64,000 nucleotides of DNA from Absidia repens (GCA_002105175.1 MCGE01000039.1:186001-250000), one strand, 5' to 3'. Positions 46,957 to 58,816 are shown, counted from the first letter of the stretch. The notes: a model not told the origin generated them from the letters alone. Made by a program: numbers and translations.

Positions 46957-48614
46957 TTAAAAGGGCAATGGAGTAGCACCAGGGAATTGTCGACGACAAG
47001 CTAAATCCAATACCAGTTCAGTCAGATTATCTTCCATGGCCACAAAGAGAGATTGATTATCAGGGGAAAAGGTAATACCAGCAATATGAGCATCCATATC
47101 GTGTGGTGCTAGTCGAATAATTTGTCGCCGATCAAATGTCCTAGTGTCAACGATATTGACTTGAGACACGTGCTCACTATAAACCAACAAGTCTAAAGGT
47201 CCTTTACTAAAGGCGACACATCTTGCTGCTTTTCTTGTTTTTCGGGTCTAAAAAAATAAAAAATAAAAATTAGTGTTGATTCATGTAGTATTTTGATGGA
47301 CTTAACCTTTTTTTATAATATTTACCTCCGATGACACTAGTTGACACAATTTTTCTTGGGTCACAGCATTATATACGTTGACTTGTCCGTCCTGACTTGT
47401 GACAGCAAACATGGTCGATGAAGGGTGCCATGCGCAACCTAAACAGGCTTCGCTCGAAACTATTTAAAAAAGATCAACCAATGAAAATTGTGAATTAGAT
47501 CTCCGACCCGAAGTTCCTTTTTTTTTTTTTTTTAAAAAAATCAGTCTTACCTTTATATGTCGTTTCAAGATTATATGTATCACCTTGAATAGAAAAGCGA
47601 TAAACATCACCCGTATCGCTTGTCGCCAACATTTGCTTTCCATCGGCACTGACAGAGGCTAAATGGGAAAAAAATGAATAATTATTAGATGCATATACAA
47701 AATCTCGTGAAAGCATACACTCTTCCCTTAAAAATAATATTCAACTTACTGTGATTGACGGCTGAAGGTAATTCCAAATAAGAGATGCGCTCCATAGATG
47801 GAACCGAATAAGTATGAATGGTGTGATTATTATTGCAAACAGTCACTCGAATATCTTGACCGATTTTCGATAAACCGATGGTATTGTTCATTCCTGGCCC
47901 AACATTGAATACATCAGAAGACCTAAAGTAAATAAATACACAAAAAAAGTCAAAAAACAAACCACCCCCAAATTATTGTTGTTTTTTCCCATGCAGCTGA
48001 TGATCCTACTCTAATTTATTTTACCAATCATTATCCAAAGCTCGTACCAACGTCAAGCCTCTTGGACCTGCCACTGCAACATAGCCATACCTGGAAAACA
48101 AAGCCTTTCGTGAGTTGTTCTGTTCTCTTTTTTCCTTTTTCCTTACACAATCCTTACTTGGTATCGACAGACATGGGTGCAAACGGTAAGTCCACCGTCC
48201 TGATCACTGATTTTAATTTCGTATTGTACTAAAAATAAAAATAAAAACGGAATGAGTTTCTTGACACTCGCTAGTTTTTTTTTTTTACTCCGCCGCCCTC
48301 TGATTTTTTTTTTTTTTTGGAGTGATCTTACGAATTGTAAAGAGTTATGGTGAGGTAAAACTACCACATGAGAAGAAGGACTAGATACCAAGTTACGAAG
48401 CTGCCAGTGTTGAATAGTGGTTTCTACACCATGAACCATCTGTTTATTTTCTTGTGTAAAGTTCCCATTGTTTTGTCTAGTATCACGAAGATGTATGTGT
48501 GTGAGTTTCATCCCCCCCGCCATTTTATTCTCTTTTTTTTTGAATAAAAACTTACACAATAGGGATAGGAATTGGAACGGTAGGTGTTTGCTTTTTGGAG
48601 TAAAGAGAAGACAT
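46957..48614 (-). CDS. DUF2415 / WD40-like protein (about 316-335 aa)
   Basis: Exons 48558-48614 (uncertain), 48332-48439, 48158-48228, 48025-48090, 47750-47922, 47551-47658, 47326-47459 and 46957-47247, all phase-compatible. The N-terminus has TIQHWQLRNLVSSP, then KYGYVAVAGPRGLTLV, SKIGQDIRVTVCNNNHTIHT, SVSADGKQMLATSDTGDVYR, GCAWHPSSTMFAVTSQDGQV, and near the C-terminus HIAGITFSPDNQSLFVAMED. These are degenerate beta-propeller blades, the last matching the DUF2415 type. Such proteins are conserved in fungi but not functionally defined. The first exon (MSSLYSKKQTP) needs a GTGTAAGT donor; otherwise translation starts at the ATG at 48439 (MVHGVETT). Confidence 0.75.
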
Positions 48615-49055
48615 TATTATTATTATTTTAGAACGACCAAAAAAAAAAAAGTAAAAACAGAGAAGAAGGGAATGAATACAAAAGAATGAAGATTATATAT
48701 AAAGGGAAAAACAATGCAGTAAAAAAAAGGAAAATGCCATGAATTGAAGTGTACCAATCATGTTGTTTGATAACTCTCCGGACATTCAGTAAACTCAATT
48801 TTTTTTTCTGTTTGTAGCAACAATCATGTGATCTTTCCTCCCCCCCTAAAATTACTATCTTTAGTATTTCCACCCTACACCATCACCTCTCCCCACCCCC
48901 CAGAAAAAATTGAGAAGAGTCTAAAAAATGTTGTTTTTCATGCAGTTCTATGCTTGACATATTCTGGTAATTTAATTTGTACCCCTTCAAAGTTTTTTAT
49001 TTATTTATCTATGTAAACAGGAGCTAACTAAACAACTATCAAAAACTATAACGAA
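48615..49055. other. Spacer between the DUF2415 and GPATCH1 genes
   Basis: Both flanking genes lie on the minus strand. It holds the promoter of the DUF2415 gene and the 3' region of GPATCH1. No ORF is supported. Confidence 0.4.
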
Positions 49056-52000
49056 CTACCATAAATCTTCAGCTCGGGCACGACCTCGTTTTGCCGCCGG
49101 TTTTTTTTCTACCCAAAGTGACAGATCATCCTCTTGTTTTCTTCTGCTGCTACTGTTGCTGCTGCTGGATTTCTTTTCATTATCATGATCGTCCGTTTTT
49201 GAGCGTCGATGACGATGGCGTCGATCTTTGTCGTCGTTGTCGTCCGTCTCGTTGGTACGATGGTGATGCCGATGGCGACTGCTACTATGATGTTTCCTTC
49301 GTTTTTTGTCATCACTCGTTTTCTTTTTCTTCTTGCTGGTGGTGGACTTTCGTCGACGTTTTTTCTTTTCTACGTCGCTATCATTTTCCTCCGATGATGA
49401 CATTGATGATGATCCACCGTCAGATGATACAGATACACGACGTCGTTGATGTGTTCGTTTTTTGCTGGAGGAGGAGAGTCGAGGTTGGAACGGCGTCACA
49501 ATGATTTTTTCAGAATGCACCTTGGTATCTTGAGATTCGCGTTTGGTAAACATTGGTCGGAACGGCTTTTCCATCTCAGTCATTGAGGGAGGGCTTGTTG
49601 GTGCTGCTGGTGCTGGTATTGGAGGGCCAATGAAATCATCATCATCACCGCCACCTTGGTGTGTGATCGCTACAGATGCAACTGTCGTTGGTTGTGTCTT
49701 TTTTGTTGTGCTATGTACAGACAATGCTTCGCTGTTGTTTTTGGTAGGGATAGCGGCAGCAGCATTGCTACCATCATCGTCATCATCATCATCATCATCA
49801 TCCGAGTTTTCAAATATGGCTTTGAAAATATCCATGGCAGGTCTTTCGTAATCCAAATCTTTGTCGGCATTCTCATTTTCTTCTGTTGCTGTTTTTGCTG
49901 CTGCTATCAATGTAGGGTTGCTATCATCAGCACGACTCGATGGTTTCGCAATAATGGCACGTAACGCAGGGTCATCTTGTTGTGTGTCGGCAAGAGCTGG
50001 TTTTGGTGGAGTTGTCGTGGTGGAAGGTGACGATGAATGGTGAGGTGTGAGCATAGCCGCCATAGCTTTCTCACCCAAGGCTGAAGTAGATCCCGCCTGT
50101 GTCCTATGACCGGGCCCTTGTGGAACGTGATCAGGATGTGGGTTGCGCACGTTAAACCGTTTACATAAAAGTCGATTGGGGTAAAATGCGTGTTGGGTTC
50201 TTGTCATTTGACCAAACATATCCATGGCTGCAGCCTCAGCTTCTTGAGATAACTATAATAATAGTAATGAATTGGTCAGACAATTTAAGTGGGAAAAAGA
50301 CAAATTGATAAAAAAAAAAAAAAAAAAAACAAACCTTTGGCTTGGGTTCATCCAACACTTGCTTTTCCCGTATTTCCTTTTCTTTTTTCCATTGTTCCTC
50401 CGTTTTCAATCCACCTTCAAAGGACATATGTTCGAGATTCGTACTGCCAGGCGGGCCAGCGGAGGATAAAGAAGAAGATGTTGTGAATCTACCACTCATC
50501 ATGCTGCTAATGGGGCGGAATATACGAGCGGCTTTGGTGAATTCGTCCAATTCTTTCATTCCAGACTCATGGGTCATACCAGCAGGAATATCAAAAGTAG
50601 TAGTATTGGTTGTAGGTGCCGTTGATTCATTATGGTTTGTATGATGTGCAATTGCTGCTTCCAAAAAATGTCGATATCGCTCCTGTTTTCCAGGTGTGTC
50701 GCCAAACGGAATGAAACCGCGTAAAGCCAATTGTGCCACGTCTTTGGGTATCAAAGTCACTTGTAGCCGTGTTTTATCCACCTCTATCACCGGTTCGGAT
50801 GCTGCTGAAGTCGCCTGAGCTAATCTTTCCTTGGTCTTCGATGACATGTAATCAAAAACAGATCTGGCCTCGATCGGCTTCTCACCCAACATGGCCCCGC
50901 GAGCGTCGATTGTGATAGAAGATGATGATTGTTCTTGCCCCGATATCTTTTTGATGCCGCCTTTTCCCTTCGTCGTTTGTGTATGCATTTCATCAAAACT
51001 AACTGGTACAGTTGGTGGTGGATACCTTGAATAATTCATGTAGAAAAAATAAAAAGGTTAGTATGAATTATGTATTTTTCACACGTAAAGTCGCTTTCTA
51101 AATTACCATTTGCCTAATTCTTGGGGTTGCGTTGATAAATGAAATCCTTTGAGTGGTAGATGCCCATCGGAGCAACGTGCTTTTTTGGCATTGCGATCAT
51201 CCGACGAAGAATGTTTTCGTTTATTGGCTTCCCTTGATATGAATGCCTCCTTGTTGTATTCATGGTCGTCGTAGAGAGTGTGATGATATTTTCGGGAAGA
51301 TCCAGGTTCATCGTCATAAAGCATAACATCGTCATCATCATCGTCAAATACACCAATCCCAAAACCTGCTGCTGACGCCCCCGGCCTTTGTTTGTTCTGA
51401 TGCTGAAGCTGATCCTGTTGCTGTTGCTGGAATCGTCTCATTTCCGCCACCTGTGGCACATTTTGCACTAAATCATAACCCAGTCCAAAGGTGTTTGTTT
51501 TCGGCTGATAATCCACAATAGGTGTATCCTTGGGTGCCAATGTCATTTGTTGCTGAAAGCTGGTAGAGTCGTTGTCGGTGTCATCGTTCACAAACGCAGT
51601 ACGAGGTCCAACACCCTGACCAGGTCTCCACCCCATTTTCCGTAATAGTCGCATACCCGTCGAATCCTGAGTTGGAGCAACCAAATTCATCAAACTAGAC
51701 GTCAAAAAAGACATATCCCCTCCACCTCGTTTGACGTCCTCGTCAAGCTGATGTCGTCGTTTTTCGATTTCCTTTTCTGTCCCAGCGAGTCCATCAAATT
51801 CGTCAGTTGTCACAAGTCGCTTCGTACTGGCCAGTGCCTAAAAATCAAAAAAAAAAAAGGATAGAGAGGGGTGAATAGGATTCTCCAGTAAATAGCCAGT
51901 ATGCAAACATTAAAAAGAAACACTTACCTGTAAATCTTCTTCATCCATGAAATCTTCCACCCGTGCCGCCTTTTGTTCCCCACGAGATGATCTTGAAGAC

Positions 52001-52310
52001 ACATATTGACTCGGTGTCCAGCCTGTTCACACGAAAAACAGACACACAATGAATAAATTAGTTCTATTTTCCAACACGTTAAATAACATATATGAAACTA
52101 TTTATTACCTTCTTTTGATCCTACAGTATTGAAGTATCCTGCTGAGAATCCACCAGTAAATGCACCATGGAATCGACGTCGACCTTGTTCGTCACGAGCT
52201 TCTTGCTTCCATGCAGGTAAAAATTGTCCAGAGTCCGTTGCACCCAGTCTTTTGTCCCTTTCGGTCTGTTGAGGGAATGCTGTACCGAAAAATACATTGG
52301 TTTCTACCAT
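49056..52310 (-). CDS. GPATCH1: GPATCH1-like G-patch splicing protein (971 aa)
   Basis: Exons 52109-52310, 51928-52022, 51107-51837, 50335-51025 and 49056-50252 join in frame. The N-terminal domain has the family hallmark [20 protein letters not shown] followed by [15 protein letters not shown]. The G-patch is at about 158-177 ([20 protein letters not shown]). Later come [32 protein letters not shown] and FIGPPIP, and the C-terminus is Ser/Arg/Lys-rich ([17 protein letters not shown]), suiting a nuclear spliceosomal protein. Length is close to human GPATCH1 (931 aa). G-patch proteins activate DEAH helicases; GPATCH1 is a late-spliceosome partner of DHX35. Long Asp and Gln runs are variable insertions. 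Confidence 0.9.
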
Positions 52311-52791
52311 GCTTTATGGTGGTGATAATGTGCGTAAAAAGAAAATAGTTGCGGCTGCCGAAAGTGTCTGTTTTTTCGACAGTGTCCTCGGAGTATGAAA
52401 AATGACAGTGTCCCCAGAATGTATATTATATTGTTTTAGAACACCCTCCTTTCACTTCTTCCTCACTTTCGAATGCGGACAGATACACTTACACCTGCGG
52501 TTTATCTATTTGAAAAAACTTGTGGTCTTTTTTATTCAAGCTCCTGGTAAATAAATATGACTTGACAATCAATCACTGTATATATTTATCTAAAAATGTT
52601 TTTTATTTATCAGCTGTAGGAAATCAACTGCATTTATGGCGCCTGGCGTTTACATATGATGGAGGTTTACGAACTGCCTCCTACAATTCTTTTGGAAAAT
52701 TAAGGCAGCCAATGGTGTGTGTCCAGTGATGTGAATATTATTTAGGCTATTCCATTCATTAACGAATATTTTATTTTATAGCAACTCATCA
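52311..52791. other. Spacer upstream of GPATCH1 with a possible short exon
   Basis: Promoter of GPATCH1. From 52473 (ATG) a coding-like stretch (MRTDTLTPAVYLFEKTCGLF) runs to a GTAAAT donor at about 52546. A further segment at 52617-52719 precedes a GTGTGT donor. Possibly exons of the small genes that follow, but frames do not join cleanly. Confidence 0.25.
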
Positions 52792-52965
52792 ATGACACGG
52801 TTGATGTCGTCGACAAGATCGCTGCAAATCATACTGAAATCAAAGCCAGTCCGACGCAATTATCAGACTTACACAGATCACGAAGTTAAATCTGCTCCAA
52901 GCCCTTTTCAATCGCCCACCTTATCACCTATCAGTGTACCTGAACGCTCCAAGAATGGCGATTGA
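52792..52965 (+). CDS. Possible 57-aa protein with a basic, presequence-like N-terminus
   Basis: ATG-started ORF: MTRLMSSTRSLQIILKSKPV, then an Arg/Tyr segment and a Ser/Pro-rich tail (SPFQSPTLSPISVPERS). The N-terminus looks like a mitochondrial presequence. A good acceptor (TTTTATAG) lies 10 nt upstream, so it could be a terminal exon of a longer gene. No family is recognised. Confidence 0.3.
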   Translation: MTRLMSSTRSLQIILKSKPVRRNYQTYTDHEVKSAPSPFQSPTLSPISVPERSKNGD

Positions 52966-53174
52966 TCTTTTATTTGATTATATCACCCGCCCCTTGGTTA
53001 CGCGGGTTTATCAAAGATTTGGAAAACGTTCTATGGTAATGTTGTAAAAACACGTTTCACGAAAGTAAATTGCTAATATTCTTTTTTTATATGGAAACAA
53101 TATTGTAGTTGATCATTTGGCCATTTAACAACATGATTAAGGTCAAGCAAGAATGGTATTTTGCCCCATCCTAG
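52955..53174 (+). CDS. Possible small spliced protein (48 aa)
   Basis: Exons 52955-53035 and 53109-53174 with a 73-nt GT-AG intron, phase 0. The product is MAIDLLFDYITRPLVTRVYQ, a short basic link, then LIIWPFNNMIKVKQEWYFAP, which reads like a genuine small membrane-associated or mitochondrial protein. It overlaps the end of the preceding ORF by 11 nt in another frame, so the two may be one gene broken by a frameshift. Confidence 0.35.
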
Positions 53175-53277
53175 TTGCCATCTTTAGTTATATCCCGTTA
53201 TCATGTTATTAATTAGTAATCCCCTATACCCTTTTTCTCCCATTTATCTGATCTCTTTCTTCTTTATAAAAAAATAA

Positions 53278-53425
53278 ACGCTCTGGGTTTTTGGAAATCT
53301 TTCGCTTTATTGGGTGTCACAGTTTTTTATTGAAGTGTGGGTTTTGATGGGATAGGATTAAAGCCTCCGCCATTTCGCACTTTGGTGGGCAGCCCCTTGC
53401 GGCCCAACCGTCGTGCTCAGCGCGT
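53278..53425 (+). repeat. GC-rich dispersed repeat, copy with CTTTGGTGGGCAGCCCC
   Basis: AAACGCTCTGG near 53277 and TTGGTGGGCAGCCCCTTGCG with CCCAACCGTCGTGCTCAGCG (53384-53424) recur at 54190-54235 (TGGGTGGGCAGCGCCTTCGG ... CCCAACGATCGTTGCTCAGG) and in part at 23044-23100 and 54371-54380. Possibly another tRNA-like SINE. Class unknown. Confidence 0.45.
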
Positions 53426-53534
53426 CGTCAATGTGATCTTTGTGTGTGCTGAAATAATAGCTTACTTGAAAGGCGTCAGAGAGATTAGAGCTTGATTATG
53501 TAGGGGTTGCAACTGCCTTTCCACTGGAAGATAA

Positions 53535-53905
53535 AACGAATTATGCACTATAGCGATTGCCCCTTCCCTGATTTTTTGACATAAAAAAAAAAAGCCGGAT
53601 GATTCAGGCTCCGCATTTTGCTTTCTATTTTTTTTGGTCCCCTTTTTTTTTCCTCTCTTTTTCTTTCTTTTTTATCTTTTTTCCTTGATAGTCTGAATGA
53701 TATGATGGCAAGGCTCATTGGGAAACTGGTGATCTAGAATTAGTGTTAGATCTTGAATTAGGGGCGTTTTAAAAAACGCAAAACAAACATGGGGAAACCC
53801 TGTCATTTTGGATGTAGGATTTAGGAACGACAGTAGATTAGCACTCATTAGTTTAGTAATAGTTTGTCATTGTTTGTATCTACGTCTGAATAAATATGTC
53901 CTTTT
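53535..53905 (+). repeat. tRNA-derived SINE-like repeat, subfamily B, copy 8 (opposite orientation)
   Basis: The only copy in plus orientation. The head has GATTCAGGCTCCGCATTTTG (about 53599-53618), comparable with the B-box region of copy 2. The body (TTAGGGGCGTTTTAAAAAAC near 53759-53778) is the complement of the other subfamily-B bodies, and the tail is GAATAAATATGTCC near 53886-53900. Confidence 0.6.
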
Positions 53906-55279
53906 TCTTATAATTAGTTTCTCTGTTGTACATTTACATGATGAGCTTCATCGAATGTGTATTGCATATGCATAGAGAAAAAAGTGTGTCTATATATATA
54001 TATATATATGAGAAAGGAACGGATTAGGTACTGTATTATGGAGACTTCTTCCACCAAGTCTATAATTTTGTGCGTAGAAAAGAAAACAGGGGATGTATTT
54101 GTGTGAAAAAGCAGCTATTACAGTGTATTTTGTTGTGGTGGAGTATACTGAAGAGCAAAGTTGAGAATAATATTAATTATGTAGCTACTGGGTGGGCAGC
54201 GCCTTCGGACCCAACGATCGTTGCTCAGGGCTCTGTCTGAAAAAGAGAGTCGGAGGGACAAAAACGCAAGATTAAGTTACTTGATATATAATAATACTGT
54301 TACTGTTTAATAAATTCAAATCATTGTATACAAATTGCTTATTCTTGACTGCAGTTTTATTTGTAATTAAATGCTCTGGCTCTCCGTTGAAGCCTTCCCC
54401 TTTTCGAAGTGTGGATTTCGCTCAGTCTAACGGGTGAAATAAAAATAAGTAGCCAGCAAGGGCCCTATCTTAGCAATGGATAAGACTAGATGGAGGTGGG
54501 AGAAGGATCAAGAAGGGGCAGGAAGGAAAGAAACGGAAAAAATAGTATGTTCTAGGGGAAGCCGATCAAAATCGTTAATGAAGACCGGTAGAACATCGCA
54601 TTATGTGATGTTCGAAATTGTTGCGGCGAGTTAAACATGTGGCAAATGATAAACTGACTGGAAATCCATTATAAACACCCTGAGTCTATAATCATATTTA
54701 GAAAACAATAACACAAAAATAATTAATAAGTATGTAACTAAAGGGGACGTGGTAAATGGGATATACAGTAGCTACGTTAGTTTTTTTTTAAAGACAATCA
54801 TCAAAACGACTGACGGCAGGATACCAACCATAGCTTTAAGGGTAGTTATGATTTATGAAATGACAGATACCCACTATTCTGATCGCGAGAAATTTCTGAG
54901 CTGGGCGAGTTTGACGGGTACCCTCTGAGTATCTGCGTTTCTGATGATGCCGCTTTGACTTTTTATAATTTTTGGCCGGCTCACCAATAGTGTGGATGGA
55001 ATCCTTGACTGGTTCCTACAAACCCCCCCCCCCAAAAAAACCATCAAGTATAAGATACGATTCACTTAAACTATCCTAAAAAGATTGCTAAAATAGGAAT
55101 TCCAGTTCATGCATGACTATATTTTCAGGTACCCTTTTTCAATATTTCTACGAGATCTACCGTACTTCCAACCCCCCATATTAAAAAAAAAGTAATTTTT
55201 ATTTATTAATTGTGTTTCAAAACCAAAAATAAATAAATCATCTATTAGTTGTGCAAATATACAAGTAATGTAACAAGCT
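53906..55279. other. Spacer with dispersed repeats
   Basis: A TA tract at about 53992-54008; the GC-rich dispersed repeat at 54190-54235 and a short related piece near 54371. No gene is seen; the right end is the 3' region of MSK1. Confidence 0.4.
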
Positions 55280-57295
55280 CTATGTTTCATGAGAGGGTGA
55301 TGAACGGACTACTGGAAACGCAATGACTTCACGAATGTGATGGGCGCCTGTCAGCAGCTGTACCACGCGATCGACACCCATGCCCCAACCAGCTGTAGGA
55401 GGTAGCCCATACTCCAGTGCTTCACAAAATGCTACATCAGGAATAGGCGCCTCAATATCACCCAGTTGTCGATCTTTGACTTGCTGCTCAAAACGAAGAC
55501 GCTGTTCCTTGGGATCATTCAATTCTTCATAGGCATTGACAATTTCCTTTTTGGCGACGAACAATTCAAATCGTGCTGCTACTCGTCCCTTGGTCCCGTA
55601 AGTCATGTCCTTTGCTAACGGACTGAGCGCAAGTGGATGGTTGTACAGAAATGTGGGCTGAATACATTCGGGTTCAATGATATGGGAAATGAGTTTATCC
55701 AAAATTCGTGATTCAGTAAAAGGCGCTTGGACTGGGATGTTATGTTGTTGGCATAAGTCACGTAATTCAGTTGCATCCATTTTTGCAATGGATTTTCCGA
55801 CGAGTTCAAGTTTGGTATCCAAATAATCCACGACATTGATTTTCGCGAAAGGTCGATCAAAATGAAGATGCTGTCCGTTTTTAGTGATGACTTTGCTTCC
55901 ATTTATATATTGTACCATTTCTATCCAGCCCCAAAAGGAATATAGATCATAAGATGCCTATAACTTGATTCTCTTTTTTCTCAATTTACCTGATAACATC
56001 GTTTCGGTGTCAGCCATTAAACTATCTAAATTGCCATATGCCTGGTAAAATTCGCAAGTGGTGAATTCCGGATTGTGATCAGCGTCAATACCCTCATTGC
56101 GAAACTGCTTGCCAATTTCATACACTCGTTCTATTCCACCAATGACCAATTGCTATTTGTTTTTAAAGATGATCAGTAGGCGCAACTGAAAAGTGGGGAT
56201 ACTTATTACCTTTAGATACAGTTCGGGCGCAATTCTCAGTTGCATAGACATATCTAATGCATTTGCTCGAGTAACAAAAGGCCTTGCAGATGCGCCACCA
56301 GCTTTAGAAGCCAAAACTGGTGTCTCCACTTCTAAAAAGTCCCGCTCATCCAAAAATTGCCTAATAAATCGAACAATCTAAAAAGAAAAAAAAAAGGAAC
56401 GATGACTTTAGAAAGTCAAAGAACGAAAAAACAGAATAATTTTACCTTAGATCGTGTTCGTAGAATAGTCAAAGGTTCAGGATTCACCAGCATATCGAGA
56501 TATCGTTGACGGAAGCGTTTTTCCTAAAAATAAAAACCGTCAATATGTGAAGGGAGGGAGCAAATCTGTGAAAGAATAGCTTACAGGATCCTTCACTCCA
56601 GTCTTAGGAAGATCATGTAAACAAGGTGTGAGTAGTTCAAGTTCGCTTGCAAAAACACTGACTTGACCATGGTTCGTTTTTCCCAAAACACCCGTGAAAG
56701 CTATGTAAGTCCAAACGTCAGCAAAAGAGTGTGCGAGCGTTTGCATGTTCAATTTCGAGAGCTGATATTTTTTTTACCAAATATATCTCCACGAGAAGCG
56801 CCGCGATTTATTTCTACAAAGTGCTCGGATCGATGGAACCGGTTACGGGAAGCTACCACTTGAACTGGGTCGCCGTTATGAACTATATCATAAAATATAA
56901 GTTTTGCACTTGATTCACGTTTTGAAAGGATGCGACCTGTTAGAGTGACCACCTCGTTCGCCTTTTCACCATCTTTGAACAAGTATTCCGAAGATTTAAT
57001 ATCTTTGCCAGATATATATCGTCCATGACTCGGTAGAGGTGTCCATCTTGGATAGTTTATTGTTCGCGAGGCTAACGCTGGATCATGGCTTTTTACTGCT
57101 TTAGTTTCTGTTTATTATTATTTTTTTATATAAGAAAGACAATAGGTATCAGTTCACCCAGGTCAAGTAAAACAGTCTATTATACTTACGCGATACAGAA
57201 AACGAACGCCGTAGTATTGTTCGGAATAATTTTCCTTGCAAAAATTGTGTTTGTATTAGGCGAGGGGGGATAAAACACTTCTGTACAGTGGCCAT
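55280..57295 (-). CDS. MSK1: Mitochondrial lysyl-tRNA synthetase (533 aa)
   Basis: Seven exons: 57190-57295, 56778-57107, 56585-56700, 56446-56523, 56210-56377, 55990-56152 and 55280-55920 (534 codons). The N-terminus ([20 protein letters not shown] followed by [12 protein letters not shown]) is a mitochondrial presequence. The OB-fold anticodon-binding domain follows ([20 protein letters not shown] ... [12 protein letters not shown]), then the class II core: motif 1 ([13 protein letters not shown]), motif 2 ([20 protein letters not shown]) and motif 3 ([15 protein letters not shown]). The enzyme charges mitochondrial tRNA-Lys. Length is close to yeast Msk1 (576 aa). It is divergent from the mitochondrial HMG-box gene, 680 bp apart. 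Confidence 0.93.
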
Positions 57296-57382
57296 GGCTT
57301 CAAGAGAAGATTTATTTTTTTTTTTTTTGTCAGCCCTGTAAAAAATGACACACCGTCTAAAATTTTGGAACTCAATACCAAT

Positions 57383-57529
57383 AGCTAATGGTTTGGCTGG
57401 GGGTGGAGTGTTGCCGTAATGGTTTGAACCACCTCCCTTTTGTATGTTCTGGTTTTAAAAGGTCCTAGTTCGATACGTTGTGGGTTGAAGTCCCCTGTTC
57501 AAATGAAAAAAAAAGCTAATGGTTTGGCT
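57383..57529 (+). mobile_element. Short tRNA-like SINE (SINE2) with perfect 16-bp target-site duplication
   Basis: AGCTAATGGTTTGGCT occurs at 57383-57398 and again at 57514-57529. Between them are about 115 nt carrying an A-box-like TTGCCGTAATGG (57411-57422), a B-box-like AGTTCGATACG (57467-57477) and a terminal A run (57505-57514) directly before the second duplicate. These are the hallmarks of target-primed retrotransposition of a tRNA-derived SINE, and the perfect duplication suggests a recent event. A second copy lies at 59158. Confidence 0.85.
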
Positions 57530-57975
57530 CAACAACAAGTGAAGGATTACACAAGCTGAGCTTCGATGACTTCCCATCATCACCATCATTAATGCCATTC
57601 CTTCATTCACGTGACTTAGGGACGCTATTCCTCACATATCGTATGTGAATGGAGCGCCAATGCTTCGTATGTTTGAAACAACAACGGGGGCATTTGGATA
57701 TGTGCCTTAACACACCACTTTTCATTCTGCGCTTTGCACGTTTTCGATATTTATTGTCAGTTTTTTTTTTTTTTTTATGTATAGAATTTATTGTCAGTAT
57801 TATTCATAAGAAAGATATATCATACACTATAAACCTACCAACATTCCTACTTTTCAAACCGCGATTTTTTAAAGTGCAATTGAACATGTGGTACGTCATT
57901 TGTATAGGAGATTTTTTTATTTATTTATTTTTCGACTTCTTTGTGTGCCGTGTTTCCCGTTTACATTTCAAAACA

Positions 57976-58816
57976 ATGTTGTCTGGTAAAATATCAACCA
58001 CCTTCTCTAATCCTATTGTACTGCAACAATGTCGATTTTTGTCGAACAAGATGCTTTATCCCAAAAAGTTTAAAAGTAGTAAGTTTTTAGTCCTATTTTT
58101 TTTTCTGCGATCAAGGCCACAAAGTCATACCTACTAACTTTATGTAACAAACAGTCTTGTCAGTTGCCCCTTCTCGGCCACGGTCTGGCTGGCAGGTGTA
58201 TATGCGTGATCATCTCTCAGAATTCAAAAGCCCGGATGGTAAGACTCGTACTGCAACCGCTACTCAACGTCTAAGTGAACAATGGAAAGGATTGAATGAC
58301 TCCCAGAAGCAGGTATGAAGAAAAGGACGCTATCATAATTATTTTACATTATTGCTAACACAAATATACTGGCAGAGTTATATCGAAAAGTATCAAAAAG
58401 AAGCTAAGTTACACGATGATGCTGTCAAAAAAGCCCTTACAGACGCGACTCCTCAACAGATACACGATGAAAATATCTTGCGAAGAAAATACAATATGAC
58501 ATTATTGAAGGATCCGAAACAACCCAAGCGCCCTTTAAATAGTTATATGATATATCTGAACCATTTACGCAAAACCGGCAGTGCCGAATTCAAGCAATTA
58601 TCTGCTTCTCAACAAGCCCATGAAGGCTCTAAATCATTCAAGTTATTATCTGCACATGAAAAAGAGGTAAATAAAAGAAATAGTTCGGCAACATGTATGA
58701 GTGGTCGCTGACCTTTCCTTTTCTTTACATTATAATAGACCTACGAACAACAAGCAAAAAAGAACCACGCTGATTTTTTGGTAGCCAATGATGAATACAA
58801 GAGTCAAATAGTTTAA
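57976..58816 (+). CDS. Mitochondrial HMG-box DNA-binding protein, TFAM/Abf2-like (209 aa)
   Basis: Exons 57976-58078, 58155-58312, 58376-58666 and 58739-58816 (210 codons). The N-terminus (MLSGKISTTFSNPIVLQQCR then FLSNKML) is a likely mitochondrial presequence. Two HMG boxes are visible: box one from about residue 43 (RPRSGWQVYMRDHLSEFK ... LSEQWKGLNDSQKQSYIEKY) and box two from about 133 (KQPKRPLNSYMIYLNHLRKT ... LLSAHEKETYEQQAKK). Size and two-box layout match the Abf2/TFAM group that packages mtDNA. It shares the intergenic region with mitochondrial LysRS, into which a SINE2 has inserted. Confidence 0.82.

Noticed and set aside
49091..49964. Plus-strand ORFs opposite the GPATCH1 C-terminus
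   Set aside because: Low-complexity shadows of Asp/Ser/Lys-rich codons.
57649..58137. 162-aa ORF overlapping the start of the HMG-box gene
   Set aside because: Its last part is the HMG-box exon 1 read on through the intron, and the first part is T-rich without an ATG-supported start or domain.
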